A stretch of DNA of 64,000 nucleotides. It comes from Flavobacterium sp. (lineage in GTDB: Bacteria > Bacteroidota > Bacteroidia > Flavobacteriales > Flavobacteriaceae). This document shows positions 24,661-33,342 of the stretch, in pieces. Below the pieces are notes generated by a model, which saw only the letters and a program-made list of their open reading frames with translations, had not been told where the DNA came from and ran no database searches. The number at the start of each line of letters is the position of its first letter. Within the stretch, counting starts at the first letter, position 1. The stretch is taken from positions 2,762,001-2,826,000 of the forward strand of contig NZ_JBCNKR010000006.1 of assembly GCF_039595935.1 (NCBI RefSeq), read 5' to 3'. The position numbers were made by a program, and so were the translations under genes.

Positions 24661-27603
24661 ATGAGAAACAAATTACATTCTATTTTATTTAAAAGAGACA
24701 ATTATTGCCATATTATATTATGGTTTTTTTTCGTTCTCGTAACTTCAAATTCTTATGCACAGCGTGGTTATTATGACGCAGCGTATAAGAGATACGAAGC
24801 CAATTTAGGGCAATTGTCTAATGGAGCTTCGGTTACTTCAAAATCATACAGTCAGGCCGATCTTCAGTCTGAAGCTTCAGATCAGCAATGTGTAAATATG
24901 TCTGCGACAAATGCTACTGTTCAATGGACTTTAACAGAAGCGGCTGACGGACTTGTAATTCGATATAGTGTTCCCGACGGACAATCAGCAACTTTAGGCG
25001 TTTACAACGGAAATACAAAAATTACAACGCTTACTTTAACTTCGACCTGGTCATGGGAATATTTATGGAGTAATGGAAATCCAAATAACAACGGAATTAC
25101 GAACCAAAACCCAAGAATGCGATTTGACGAAGTACGTTATAAACTTCCTGCTAAAATTGCTGTAAACGGAACCTTAAAACTGGTTAGAGAATCTGGAAAT
25201 GTTCATGTAGATTTTGCTGAAATGGAGCCAGTTCCTACGGCTGTTACAGCTCCATCTGGTGCGGTAACGTATTCAGGAAACGGAAGTGATCTGCAGACTT
25301 TTATTGATGCAAACGGCGGTAAAAAAATATTTGTTCCTACAGGTGTTTATAATGTTAATCGTGAATTGTATTTTGGTTCTGCAAATACTTCATTAATTGG
25401 AGCTGGAATGTGGTACACGCAGATCAATTTTACAAACACAAGCAGTTTAAATGGCGGTTTGCGTGCCAATGCAAGTAATATTTCGTTTACCGATATGTAT
25501 TTAACAACCAATTCAGCTTCAAGAAGTAATTCTTATAAAGCTATAAATGGAGTTTTTACATCGGGTTCGATTGTAAAAAATATTTGGGCAGAACACTTTG
25601 AATGCGGTGCCTGGATTGCACAATATAATGTAGGCGGTCCTGCAATTGCAGATGGTTTTACATTGTCGCATTGTCGTTTTAGAAACAATTATGCAGATGG
25701 AATCAATCTTTGTAAAGGAACGGCAAACTCAATAGTTGAACATTGTAATTTTAGAAACAACGGAGATGACGATCAGGCGATTTGGTCAGCTGACGGATTG
25801 GAGTGTATTAATAATACGTTTAGATACAATACTTCTGAAAACTGCTGGAGAGCTTCAGGTTTAGCTATTTATGGAGGAAAAAACAATAAAGGTTATAATT
25901 TAATTATTAAAGATAACCTTGAGGCAGGAATCAGAGTAAGTAATAATTTTCCGGGAGCGCCATTTAACAATGATGGAATGCACGAAATTCACGATATTAC
26001 CGTAACTACCTGCGGAACTTTTAATGATACTTACAATAATCCTGTTCCGGCTGTTGATATTTTTAGTGCAACAAATGCAGGAAGTCAGGTAAAAAACGTT
26101 CAGATTTATAATTTAGATATTATAGATTCAAGAAATGATGCTATTTCGCTAAGTAAAAGATCCGGAGATGGTATTTACAATCTTAGCTTTAAAGATATTA
26201 CGATTAACGGTACCGGAAAAGAATATCCAAACAATAATGTGCTTAACAGAAACTGGGGAAGAGGTTATTTTGTTCTTATCGCAGGTTCTCCAGCCGGAAA
26301 CGGAACGTATTGTAATATGAATTATTCAAACAGAGGAGGTAATGCCACTACAAATGAAGAAATCAGTGCGATTGGTACTTTTTCCTGGACTCAGGCTTCT
26401 AATTGTTCTACTTCAAATGTTCCGGTTACGGGAGTTACAGTTTTACCAACAACAGTTTCTTTAGGCGTAGGCGCAACACAGCAGTTAACACCAACTGTTG
26501 CTCCGGCAAATGCTACAAACAAAAATGTAACGTACAGTTCTAATAATACAGGTGTTGCAACCGTAAACGGATCTGGTTTAGTTACAGCTGTTGCTTCTGG
26601 CACTGCTACGATTACCGTAACAACACAAGATGGAGCAAAAACAGCGACTTCAGCAATTACCGTAACTTCATCAAATGTAGCGGTAACAAGTGTGAGTTTA
26701 AGTCCATCAACAGTATCTTTATCAGTAGGAGCAACACAGCAATTAACAGCAACAGTTCTTCCTTCTAATGCCACAAACAAAAATGTATCCTATAGTTCAA
26801 ATAATACGGGTGTTGCAACTGTAAATGCATCTGGTTTGGTAACAGCAGTTTCAAACGGAACGGCCACAATTACAGTAACAACTGCGGATGGAAACAAAAC
26901 GAGTACTTGTGCGGTTACTGTTAGTACAGCAACAGGAAATTACTTTACAATTAGAAACAGATGGACGGGTAATTATTTATATGATGCCGGTGCAAATGTT
27001 GGATACGGAGCAACTGTAGCAAACAACAACTACAAATGGGAAAAAGTAGCTATTGATGCCACTTATTACATGATAAGAAATGTAGGTACAGGAGATGTAA
27101 TGCATATCGAAAATTTGACAGGCGTAGTGCAATGTACAGCAGGTCAGTCTAGCTGGTGGAGTGCTCAATGGTTAAGCGAAAATGTTGACGGTACTTACGT
27201 AAGAATTAAAAACAGATGGCAGACTGGCGCGATGATTCATATCGAAAACCTTACAGGTTCTGCTCAATACAATGGCGGACAAAATAACTGGGAAAGCGCA
27301 CAATGGCAGTTTCAAAATACTACAGCTTCTAAAAAGATAAATGTTAGTGAAGTAACGGTTGAAAATGCTGCTGTTAGTCTTTATCCAAATCCGGCTGTAA
27401 ATAATGAATTTAATATTGCGTTTCCGGAATTAGAAGCTGGAGATACTGCAACTGTAACGGTTACGGATATAAACGGAAGAAAAGTTTTGGTTAAAAAACT
27501 GAATGCTTCTTCTAAAATTAATCATGATTTAGCTTCTGGAATTTATGTTGTTACGATTAGTTCTAATAGTTTAAATGTTTCTAAAAAACTAATCGTTAAA
27601 TAA
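24661..27603 (+). CDS. Secreted multidomain beta-helix protein, probable GH87 alpha-1,3-glucanase
   Basis: A 980-residue exported enzyme: signal peptide (to SYAQ), a CBM35-like carbohydrate-binding domain (about 30-195), a right-handed parallel beta-helix (about 205-575), two bacterial Ig-like domains (about 580-750; VTGVTVLPTTVSLGVGATQQ and a second copy), a ricin-type trefoil-like region (about 755-895) and a T9SS sorting domain (about 900-980). Asp346 (ADGIN) is 23 and 24 residues before Asp369/Asp370 (NNGDDD), the spacing I recall for the three catalytic aspartates of GH87. It would then degrade fungal or bacterial alpha-1,3-glucan outside the cell. Confidence 0.78.
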   Translation: MRNKLHSILFKRDNYCHIILWFFFVLVTSNSYAQRGYYDAAYKRYEANLGQLSNGASVTSKSYSQADLQSEASDQQCVNMSATNATVQWTLTEAADGLVIRYSVPDGQSATLGVYNGNTKITTLTLTSTWSWEYLWSNGNPNNNGITNQNPRMRFDEVRYKLPAKIAVNGTLKLVRESGNVHVDFAEMEPVPTAVTAPSGAVTYSGNGSDLQTFIDANGGKKIFVPTGVYNVNRELYFGSANTSLIGAGMWYTQINFTNTSSLNGGLRANASNISFTDMYLTTNSASRSNSYKAINGVFTSGSIVKNIWAEHFECGAWIAQYNVGGPAIADGFTLSHCRFRNNYADGINLCKGTANSIVEHCNFRNNGDDDQAIWSADGLECINNTFRYNTSENCWRASGLAIYGGKNNKGYNLIIKDNLEAGIRVSNNFPGAPFNNDGMHEIHDITVTTCGTFNDTYNNPVPAVDIFSATNAGSQVKNVQIYNLDIIDSRNDAISLSKRSGDGIYNLSFKDITINGTGKEYPNNNVLNRNWGRGYFVLIAGSPAGNGTYCNMNYSNRGGNATTNEEISAIGTFSWTQASNCSTSNVPVTGVTVLPTTVSLGVGATQQLTPTVAPANATNKNVTYSSNNTGVATVNGSGLVTAVASGTATITVTTQDGAKTATSAITVTSSNVAVTSVSLSPSTVSLSVGATQQLTATVLPSNATNKNVSYSSNNTGVATVNASGLVTAVSNGTATITVTTADGNKTSTCAVTVSTATGNYFTIRNRWTGNYLYDAGANVGYGATVANNNYKWEKVAIDATYYMIRNVGTGDVMHIENLTGVVQCTAGQSSWWSAQWLSENVDGTYVRIKNRWQTGAMIHIENLTGSAQYNGGQNNWESAQWQFQNTTASKKINVSEVTVENAAVSLYPNPAVNNEFNIAFPELEAGDTATVTVTDINGRKVLVKKLNASSKINHDLASGIYVVTISSNSLNVSKKLIVK

Positions 27604-27607
27604 TATT

Positions 27608-27690
27608 TAGTTGGCAGAAAAAATGTCATCAAAATCAAACGTTCCTGCTAACATAATTTTCTACCGACGAAATGTTCCTACGGAACATAG
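27608..27690. repeat. Truncated nested-repeat element, family 1
   Basis: Decayed left and inner parts (GTTGGCAGAAAAAATG; CAAACGTTCCTGCTAACA) are followed by an intact outer right arm TTTTCTACCGACGAAATG and TTCCTACGGAACA. The complete relative lies 70 bp further on. Confidence 0.7.
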
Positions 27691-27701
27691 AATATATAAA
27701 T

Positions 27702-27735
27702 AAAGGCTGTTTCTAATTTTGAAACAGCCTTTTTG
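27702..27735. terminator. Intrinsic terminator between convergent genes
   Basis: AAAGGCTGTTTC (27702-27713) pairs with GAAACAGCCTTT (27721-27732), followed by T residues. It lies between two nested-repeat elements. Confidence 0.85.
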
Positions 27736-27761
27736 TTATAATAAAATTTTAGATCCAGTAA

Positions 27762-27942
27762 TCATTCCGTAGGAATGTTTCGTCGGTAGAAAAAAAATAA
27801 TGACCGACCGGATTTACGTTCTGTAGGAACGTTTGAGACGTTGGATTGAAAAAAATAATGGAAAATCAAACGTTCCTACGGAACGTAAAATAATGATAAT
27901 AAATTTATTTTTTCTACTGACGAAATGTTCCTACGGAACATA
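27762..27942. repeat. Nested inverted-repeat element, family 1 (complete copy)
   Basis: Outer arms 27762-27790 (CATTCCGTAGGAATG plus TTTCGTCGGTAGAAAA) and 27910-27942 are complementary apart from a few changes. Inner arms contain ACGTTCTGTAGGAACGTTTG and CAAACGTTCCTACGGAACGT. Same layout and length as 11105-11281. Confidence 0.85.
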
Positions 27943-27953
27943 AACTCTATAAA

Positions 27954-29561
27954 TCAATTTCCTTTCAATAAATTAATACTTACTGTAGCAATATCATTAT
28001 CCGGGAATCGTTTAAAAATGACTTTATCGGGAAATAATCCTGCCTCTGCAGCAATAGTATTAAAAACATCAATTTCAACAATATACTGGTCAGAAAAACC
28101 ATGTGTGGCATCATAAGCAGTAGCAGGAGTTTTTCCTAAATTATCTGCGGCGAGTTTCGGACTTATGGTATGCAATTCTATCAAAAGCAAACCAAATTTA
28201 CGAACATAAGGAGACCATTTTTGTAAATGTTCTAAAAGATTATCTTCTACCAAATTATTGTTGATTCTTTTTCCTTTATACGCGAATGCTCCGGTAGACT
28301 GACTGACTCTGTCTTTTTTAATATGTAAAGGATCACTCCAGATTCTGTTATGATCCAGAAAAGTCCTCACATTGAGAAGATCTTTTAGGTCAATATTGTA
28401 ATTTTCTTTTAAATCATTCGAAAGCAAATCAGGGCGTCCGATATCTCCCCAAATAACTTTCGCCCAAATATCGGCTTTAATTAAATTGGCTCGCGTCACT
28501 TTTAAAGCAGCCTGATTATAATCGGCTCCAACTAAAAATAACGGATAATCATCAAGCATTCTTCCTCTTAAAGTCTGTCTGTCAATAACTTCAAAAATAT
28601 GCTGCAAAAAAGCCCCGTTGCCGCAGCCCATATCCAGAATTCCTTTTGGCTGTTCTTCAATTGGGAGATTAAAAAGTTTGATGATAATTTCGTCAACTAC
28701 TTTAAAATAAGTGTCATGCGCACCGCCGCTTCCCCAAACATTCATTTCACGATCAACATGAATTTCGTTTTCATCGTCGACAGCCTTTTTTAAAACTGCA
28801 GGATTTCCAAAAATCAATTCTTCAATTTTGGCAAAAGTAGGCAGATAAGAAACCGTAACGCCATAAGCACTGGCTCTTTTTGCAAAAAACAAACCCGTTT
28901 CGGTAAATTGATAATTGCCGTTTTTTTCCAGAAACCAGCCCAGAAAAACGAAGAAATCTAATATTTTTTTAAAGTTTTCGGGAGATTTATGAAACTCTTC
29001 GGGTCTGAAAGAAGTTTCCATAAAATACTTATGAAACATGCCGTTCATGGCTAAACGAACAATGGTTGGCCCGGCCAGATAACCTTCAATATGCTTTAAA
29101 ATCTGATCCTGAATAGCATTCGTCAAATCATCATCAGAATGCGAAATTCCGTAATTCTTTTTATATTTTTCGATAATAATATTGAGTTTTTCAAACGGCG
29201 CATCATCAAAAAGTCTTGGATGAAACTGAATTGAAAATTTTAATAAATCCACAACATCCTGATAAAGATAAAACAGTGAGAAAGCGATTTCTGTTTTTTC
29301 ATTTACAGAAATCGTAATTTCATCTTTAGCATTGTCAACTTCATAATTTAAAAATCCCTGAGAGGCTAAAATTCTCAAACCAACATTCAGATAGCCTTCA
29401 TTTGTTTTAAAAACGGTGGTTAGCTCAGCTAATTTTACCAGTTTTTTATTTAGGATAAATTCTAAAACGCCATTATTTTTTAATGCTATAGCTGTCGGGG
29501 CTACTGCTAAACCGTCAAGATGCCTGAAAATATAACTTCGAAGTTGAGATGTATGGGTCAT
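27954..29561 (-). CDS. Large SAM-dependent methyltransferase with helical N-terminal half
   Basis: A 535-residue protein. Residues 1-290 look helical with two winged-helix-like segments (LVKLAELTTVFKTNEGYLNV, and a second around 195-230), resembling the dimerisation half of O-methyltransferases but longer. SAM motif I is GILDMGCGNGAFLQHI near residue 310-325, followed by LVGADYNQAAL and VIWGDIGRPDLL. The C-terminal part (TFLDHNRIW, LLLIELHTIS, DATHGFSDQYIVE) completes the Rossmann fold. Length and layout recall methyltransferases of polyketide pathways, but no biosynthetic genes are next to it. The substrate is unknown. Confidence 0.75.
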   Translation of the reverse strand: MTHTSQLRSYIFRHLDGLAVAPTAIALKNNGVLEFILNKKLVKLAELTTVFKTNEGYLNVGLRILASQGFLNYEVDNAKDEITISVNEKTEIAFSLFYLYQDVVDLLKFSIQFHPRLFDDAPFEKLNIIIEKYKKNYGISHSDDDLTNAIQDQILKHIEGYLAGPTIVRLAMNGMFHKYFMETSFRPEEFHKSPENFKKILDFFVFLGWFLEKNGNYQFTETGLFFAKRASAYGVTVSYLPTFAKIEELIFGNPAVLKKAVDDENEIHVDREMNVWGSGGAHDTYFKVVDEIIIKLFNLPIEEQPKGILDMGCGNGAFLQHIFEVIDRQTLRGRMLDDYPLFLVGADYNQAALKVTRANLIKADIWAKVIWGDIGRPDLLSNDLKENYNIDLKDLLNVRTFLDHNRIWSDPLHIKKDRVSQSTGAFAYKGKRINNNLVEDNLLEHLQKWSPYVRKFGLLLIELHTISPKLAADNLGKTPATAYDATHGFSDQYIVEIDVFNTIAAEAGLFPDKVIFKRFPDNDIATVSINLLKGN

Positions 29562-29817
29562 AGTATAAGAATGAAAGTGTTTTAAAATTAGTAATTTTTT
29601 TTACACGAATAACGCGGCTGATTTATGAAAGGTGATGTTTTTTCTTCTCTTAAATAGCTTTTAAATAATGGTAAAGAATGAAGATTTTGAGTTTTGAATT
29701 AAAAAAAATCTTACACTAAAGAAAAAAATCACAAAAGGTTAACTTGTTTGTTTTTAGATGTTTGTAATCATACGTTTAAATTTCTTAGCATTTTTTTTTC
29801 AAAAAGAACCGTTAAAA

Positions 29818-29867
29818 TTTTTGAGTTCGTTTTTTTAATTTACCTTTGTTCTATCAAATTAGTAGAA
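29818..29867 (+). promoter_or_regulatory. Promoter and operator-like palindrome for the SusCD operon
   Basis: TTTTTG (29818-29823) and TACCTTTG (29841-29848) are spaced by 17 bp, a near-perfect Bacteroidota promoter. TTCTATCAAATTAGTAGAA (29849-29867), with TTCTA/TAGAA arms, covers the expected transcription start and could bind a regulator. The transcript would have a leader of almost 300 nt before SusC. Confidence 0.65.
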
Positions 29868-30002
29868 TTTATGATGTTTATTGACTTTGTAAATCATTGA
29901 GCAGGAAAATCTTAGCTGTTTTTGATAATTGACTTCAAATTTTCTTTAGAAAAAAATAATATACAGGCCAATTAAAATAGTAGTAATCAAAAAAAGAAAA
30001 AA

Positions 30003-30029
30003 ATGAAAAAACGAATGTGCTGCAGATAA
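30003..30029 (+). CDS. Candidate leader peptide MKKRMCCR
   Basis: A nine-codon frame (MKKRMCCR, stop TAA) follows the A/G-rich stretch AAAAAAAGAAAAAA, which could serve translation, and lies about 150 nt into the SusCD leader. Its two adjacent Cys codons (30018-30023) fall in a segment that can pair with 30045-30051, which in turn overlaps an alternative hairpin. This layout is that of amino-acid-sensing attenuators. Expression is not proven. Confidence 0.5.
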   Translation: MKKRMCCR

Positions 30030-30058
30030 AAAAACCATTTCTGTTGCAGCAGAAATGG
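30018..30058 (+). promoter_or_regulatory. Mutually exclusive RNA hairpins in the SusCD leader
   Basis: Hairpin A: CCATTTCTG (30035-30043) with CAGAAATGG (30050-30058), loop TTGCAG. Hairpin B: TGCTGCA (30018-30024) with TGCAGCA (30045-30051). They share 30050-30051 and use the same loop, so only one can form. A ribosome held at the Cys codons would block B and favour A. There is no T-run, so control would act on translation or Rho-type termination (inference). Confidence 0.45.
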
Positions 30059-30108
30059 CGAAGCTTAAAGAAATTGTACATCTCTATAAGGAAGCAGGAA
30101 TGGACTAA
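30055..30108 (+). other. Short open frame MAKLKEIVHLYKEAGMD, coding status unclear
   Basis: A 17-codon frame with an amphipathic-helix pattern lies between the leader peptide and SusC. The same frame is open upstream to 30007 (NECAADKKTISVAAE), so a +1 shift on the six-A run of the leader peptide would give a 34-residue product. It may be a real small protein, a decayed gene or chance. Confidence 0.35.
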
Positions 30109-30151
30109 ATCCGTCCTCGGCTTACCTTATTTATTAAACTAAAACAAAGTA

Positions 30152-33100
30152 ATGAAAAAAAAAATAAATAGATATGCATGGCTATGCATTTTGTTGATTT
30201 CCATAGGGATTAGAGCACAGGAAACGAAACCTTTAATCCAGTCGAAACTAGAAGGGATAGTAATAGACGCCGCTACAAAAGAGCCTATTATTGGAGCTTC
30301 TGTAAATATTAAAGGAACCACTCACGGTGTTTTAACAGATTTTGACGGGAAGTTTTTTTTCCAAACAGGACAAAAATTTCCTTATACATTGGTAGTAAGT
30401 TTCCTGGGATATAAAAAAGCAGAAACTGTAGTAAGCGAAAATTCAGTTGTAATAGGTCTTACTCAGGAACAAAATCAGTTATCAGAAGTTGTTGTAACAG
30501 CACTTGGTATTTCTAAAGAAAAAAAATCTTTAGGATATACTACGCAGTCTCTTAAAAACAAAGAATTAGTAGATACAAAAGAAACTAACTTTTTAAATAA
30601 CCTTACAGGTAAATTAGCGGGTGTTCGTATTACGAATTCACAGGGAGACATGGGATCTTCACGTATTATTATTCGTGGAGAAACTTCTATTGCAGGAAAT
30701 AACCAGCCATTGTTTGTGGTTGACGGAGTTCCGGTAGATAACTCACAATTAGGAAGTGTTGGCGGTGCTACACGAGATTTCAAAAATGCAATTGCCGATT
30801 TAAATCCACAGGATATTGAATCATTAACGGTGCTTAAAGGTCCGAATGCTGCAGCTCTTTACGGATCTCGTGCAGCGCATGGTGTTGTGCTTATTACTAC
30901 AAAATCAGGAAAAAGCCAAAAGGGACTTGGAATTAGCTTTAGCACAGGTATAACACTTTCTCAGGTTACTACTTTGCCACGTTTTCAAAATACATTCGGG
31001 CAGGGTTCTAACGGAAGATTTAGTTATGTTGATGGAAAAGGAGGCGGAATTAATGATGGTGTTGATGAAAGCTGGGGACCTAAAATGGACGGACGTCTTA
31101 TTCCTCAATTTTATTCAAATGGAGAAGCGGTGCCTTTTGTAGCGCATCCAAATAACGTAAAAGACTTTTTCAATACAGGTCTTACGTATGACAACAGTGT
31201 TTCTGTAGCAAAATCAGATGATAAATCAGATTTTCGTTTAGGAGTAAACAATCAAAAACAATTAGGAACTGTACCTAACAGTGAAGTAAACAAAACAAAC
31301 GTCAGCATTAATTCTAATTACCAGATTTCTAAAAATATTAAAGTTGGTGTAACAGGAAATTATATTACTACTAATGCTCCGGCTCTTCCGGGAGGTCCGT
31401 CTGGTAACCGTGCTGCGGGTGTAATGCTTCAGTTTCTTTGGTTCGGACGTCAGGTTGATATCAATCAGCTTAAAGACAATAGAAATGTTAACTGGAATAA
31501 CAGTTACTACAGCAACCCGTATTGGAATGCTTATTATAATACTACAAGCCAGCAGCGTAACCGTATCATTGGAGACATTCACTTAGATGCTAAACTTGCT
31601 GAAGGACTTAATTTTAAATTCCGTACAGGAATTGATTACTACAATGATCGTAGAAAATACAAAATTAAATACGGTACAAACGGAACGCCATACGGTTCTT
31701 ATGCAGAAGATGCTTATACTGTAAGTGAACAAAATACAGAAGGTATTTTTACTTATACTAAAAAATTAAACGATGATTTTAGTTTAGATGCTCTTGGAGG
31801 TTTCAATATTCGTAACCACAGCGACGCAAACAACTATCAAAAAGCACCGCGTTTAGCTGTACCGGATTTGTATACGTTAACGAATTCTCGTGATCCGCTG
31901 ACTTCCTCAAATATTTATTCAAGATTAAGAGTGTATAGTGCTTATGCTTCGGCACAATTAGGCTATAAAAACTATGCTTATTTAAACTTAACAGCTCGTA
32001 ATGACTGGTCATCAACATTACCAAGCAGCAACCGTTCTTATTTTTATCCTTCTATTAACGGAAGTTTGATATTATCTGAAGCATTAAATTTAAAAAGCAA
32101 TACGCTTGATTTCTTAAAAGTAAGAGGAGGCTGGTCTGAAGTGGGTAATGATGCAGATCCGTATCAATTGTCTACGGTTTACAATTTCCAGACAGCTTTT
32201 GACGGAAACCCAATTCAGACTTCTTCTCAAAAGAAACTGAATGAGAACCTGAAACCTGAAACGACTCGTTCTACTGAGGTAGGTTTAGAAGCTTCTTTCT
32301 GGAAAAACAGATTGCATTTTGACGTAGCGTATTATAACACAAACAGTTTTGACCAGATTTTAGAAATTAAAACAACGGCTTCAAGCGGTTATAATTCACA
32401 ATTAATCAATGCCGGTAAAATCAACAACCGTGGTATTGAAGTTCAATTGGATGGAAATCCTATTCAGACTGAAAATTTCAAATGGAATGTGGGTGTAAAC
32501 TACTCAAGAAATATCAGCGAAGTGAAGATTTTGGATTATGATAAACAAATTCAAAACTATACAATTGGTTCTTCCGGAGGTGTAGATGTACTGGCATCTG
32601 TAGGGCAGGCGTATGGCGCACTTTATGGAACTGCTTATTTACGTGACGCAAACGGAAATATCGTAGTGGGTGCTAACGGATTACCAAAAGCAGATCCGCA
32701 GAAGAAAGTTTTAGGACATTATACTCCGGATTATTTAGCTGGTGTTACAAACACATTAACGTATAAAAATCTTGAATTATCTGTTCTTGTCGATGCAAGT
32801 GTAGGAGGAGAGCTTTTCTCTGGAACAAACAGAACGGGTAATTATACAGGGGTTTTAGCACAGACTCTTCACGGACGTGATGCTGCAAACGGTGGTTTAA
32901 ACTATTACATAAATGGTTCTACAAAAACGTTATTGCCAACTGGAGCGGCTCCAAACGGAACTACAGTTTATGATGATGGTATGATCTTTAATGGTGTATT
33001 TGCAGATGGAACTCCAAATAATCAGGTAATCAGCGCTCAGGAATATTACAAAGCTTCTTACAATATTAGTGAAGCGTATATATACAGCTCAACTTTTGTA

Positions 33101-33331
33101 AAATTAAGAGAAGTAAAACTGACTTATAATTTTGACAAGAAATTTGCCAGAAAAATTGGTTTTGACGGAGCAAGTATTACGGCAGCCGGACGTAACTTAT
33201 TCTTTATTTATAAAGATGCACCAAATATTGATCCTGAAACGGCTTTCAATACTGGAAATGCTCAGGGATTGGAGAGTTTAGCGCTGCCAACTACGAGAAA
33301 TTTCAGTCTTAATTTAAATCTTAAATTCTAA
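30152..33331 (+). CDS. SusC/RagA family TonB-linked outer membrane protein
   Basis: A 1059-residue outer-membrane transporter: signal peptide (to IRAQ), carboxypeptidase-regulatory-like domain (about 32-110; LEGIVIDAATKEPIIGASVN), TonB-dependent plug (about 115-250; NNQPLFVVDGVPVDNSQLG and NAAALYGSRAAHGVVLITTK) and a 22-stranded barrel ending in aromatic-rich LNLNLKF. With the SusD protein it imports a bulky nutrient using TonB energy. The typical SusC box VVVTALGISKEKKSLGYTTQ is present. Long 5' leader with an attenuator-like region. The substrate is unknown. Confidence 0.93.
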   Translation: MKKKINRYAWLCILLISIGIRAQETKPLIQSKLEGIVIDAATKEPIIGASVNIKGTTHGVLTDFDGKFFFQTGQKFPYTLVVSFLGYKKAETVVSENSVVIGLTQEQNQLSEVVVTALGISKEKKSLGYTTQSLKNKELVDTKETNFLNNLTGKLAGVRITNSQGDMGSSRIIIRGETSIAGNNQPLFVVDGVPVDNSQLGSVGGATRDFKNAIADLNPQDIESLTVLKGPNAAALYGSRAAHGVVLITTKSGKSQKGLGISFSTGITLSQVTTLPRFQNTFGQGSNGRFSYVDGKGGGINDGVDESWGPKMDGRLIPQFYSNGEAVPFVAHPNNVKDFFNTGLTYDNSVSVAKSDDKSDFRLGVNNQKQLGTVPNSEVNKTNVSINSNYQISKNIKVGVTGNYITTNAPALPGGPSGNRAAGVMLQFLWFGRQVDINQLKDNRNVNWNNSYYSNPYWNAYYNTTSQQRNRIIGDIHLDAKLAEGLNFKFRTGIDYYNDRRKYKIKYGTNGTPYGSYAEDAYTVSEQNTEGIFTYTKKLNDDFSLDALGGFNIRNHSDANNYQKAPRLAVPDLYTLTNSRDPLTSSNIYSRLRVYSAYASAQLGYKNYAYLNLTARNDWSSTLPSSNRSYFYPSINGSLILSEALNLKSNTLDFLKVRGGWSEVGNDADPYQLSTVYNFQTAFDGNPIQTSSQKKLNENLKPETTRSTEVGLEASFWKNRLHFDVAYYNTNSFDQILEIKTTASSGYNSQLINAGKINNRGIEVQLDGNPIQTENFKWNVGVNYSRNISEVKILDYDKQIQNYTIGSSGGVDVLASVGQAYGALYGTAYLRDANGNIVVGANGLPKADPQKKVLGHYTPDYLAGVTNTLTYKNLELSVLVDASVGGELFSGTNRTGNYTGVLAQTLHGRDAANGGLNYYINGSTKTLLPTGAAPNGTTVYDDGMIFNGVFADGTPNNQVISAQEYYKASYNISEAYIYSSTFVKLREVKLTYNFDKKFARKIGFDGASITAAGRNLFFIYKDAPNIDPETAFNTGNAQGLESLALPTTRNFSLNLNLKF

Positions 33332-33342
33332 AAATCAGAATC

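Noticed and set aside
26391..26780. 129-codon frame antisense to the beta-helix gene
   Set aside because: It is a mirror of the repeated Ig-like domains, whose regular codon pattern leaves the opposite strand open.
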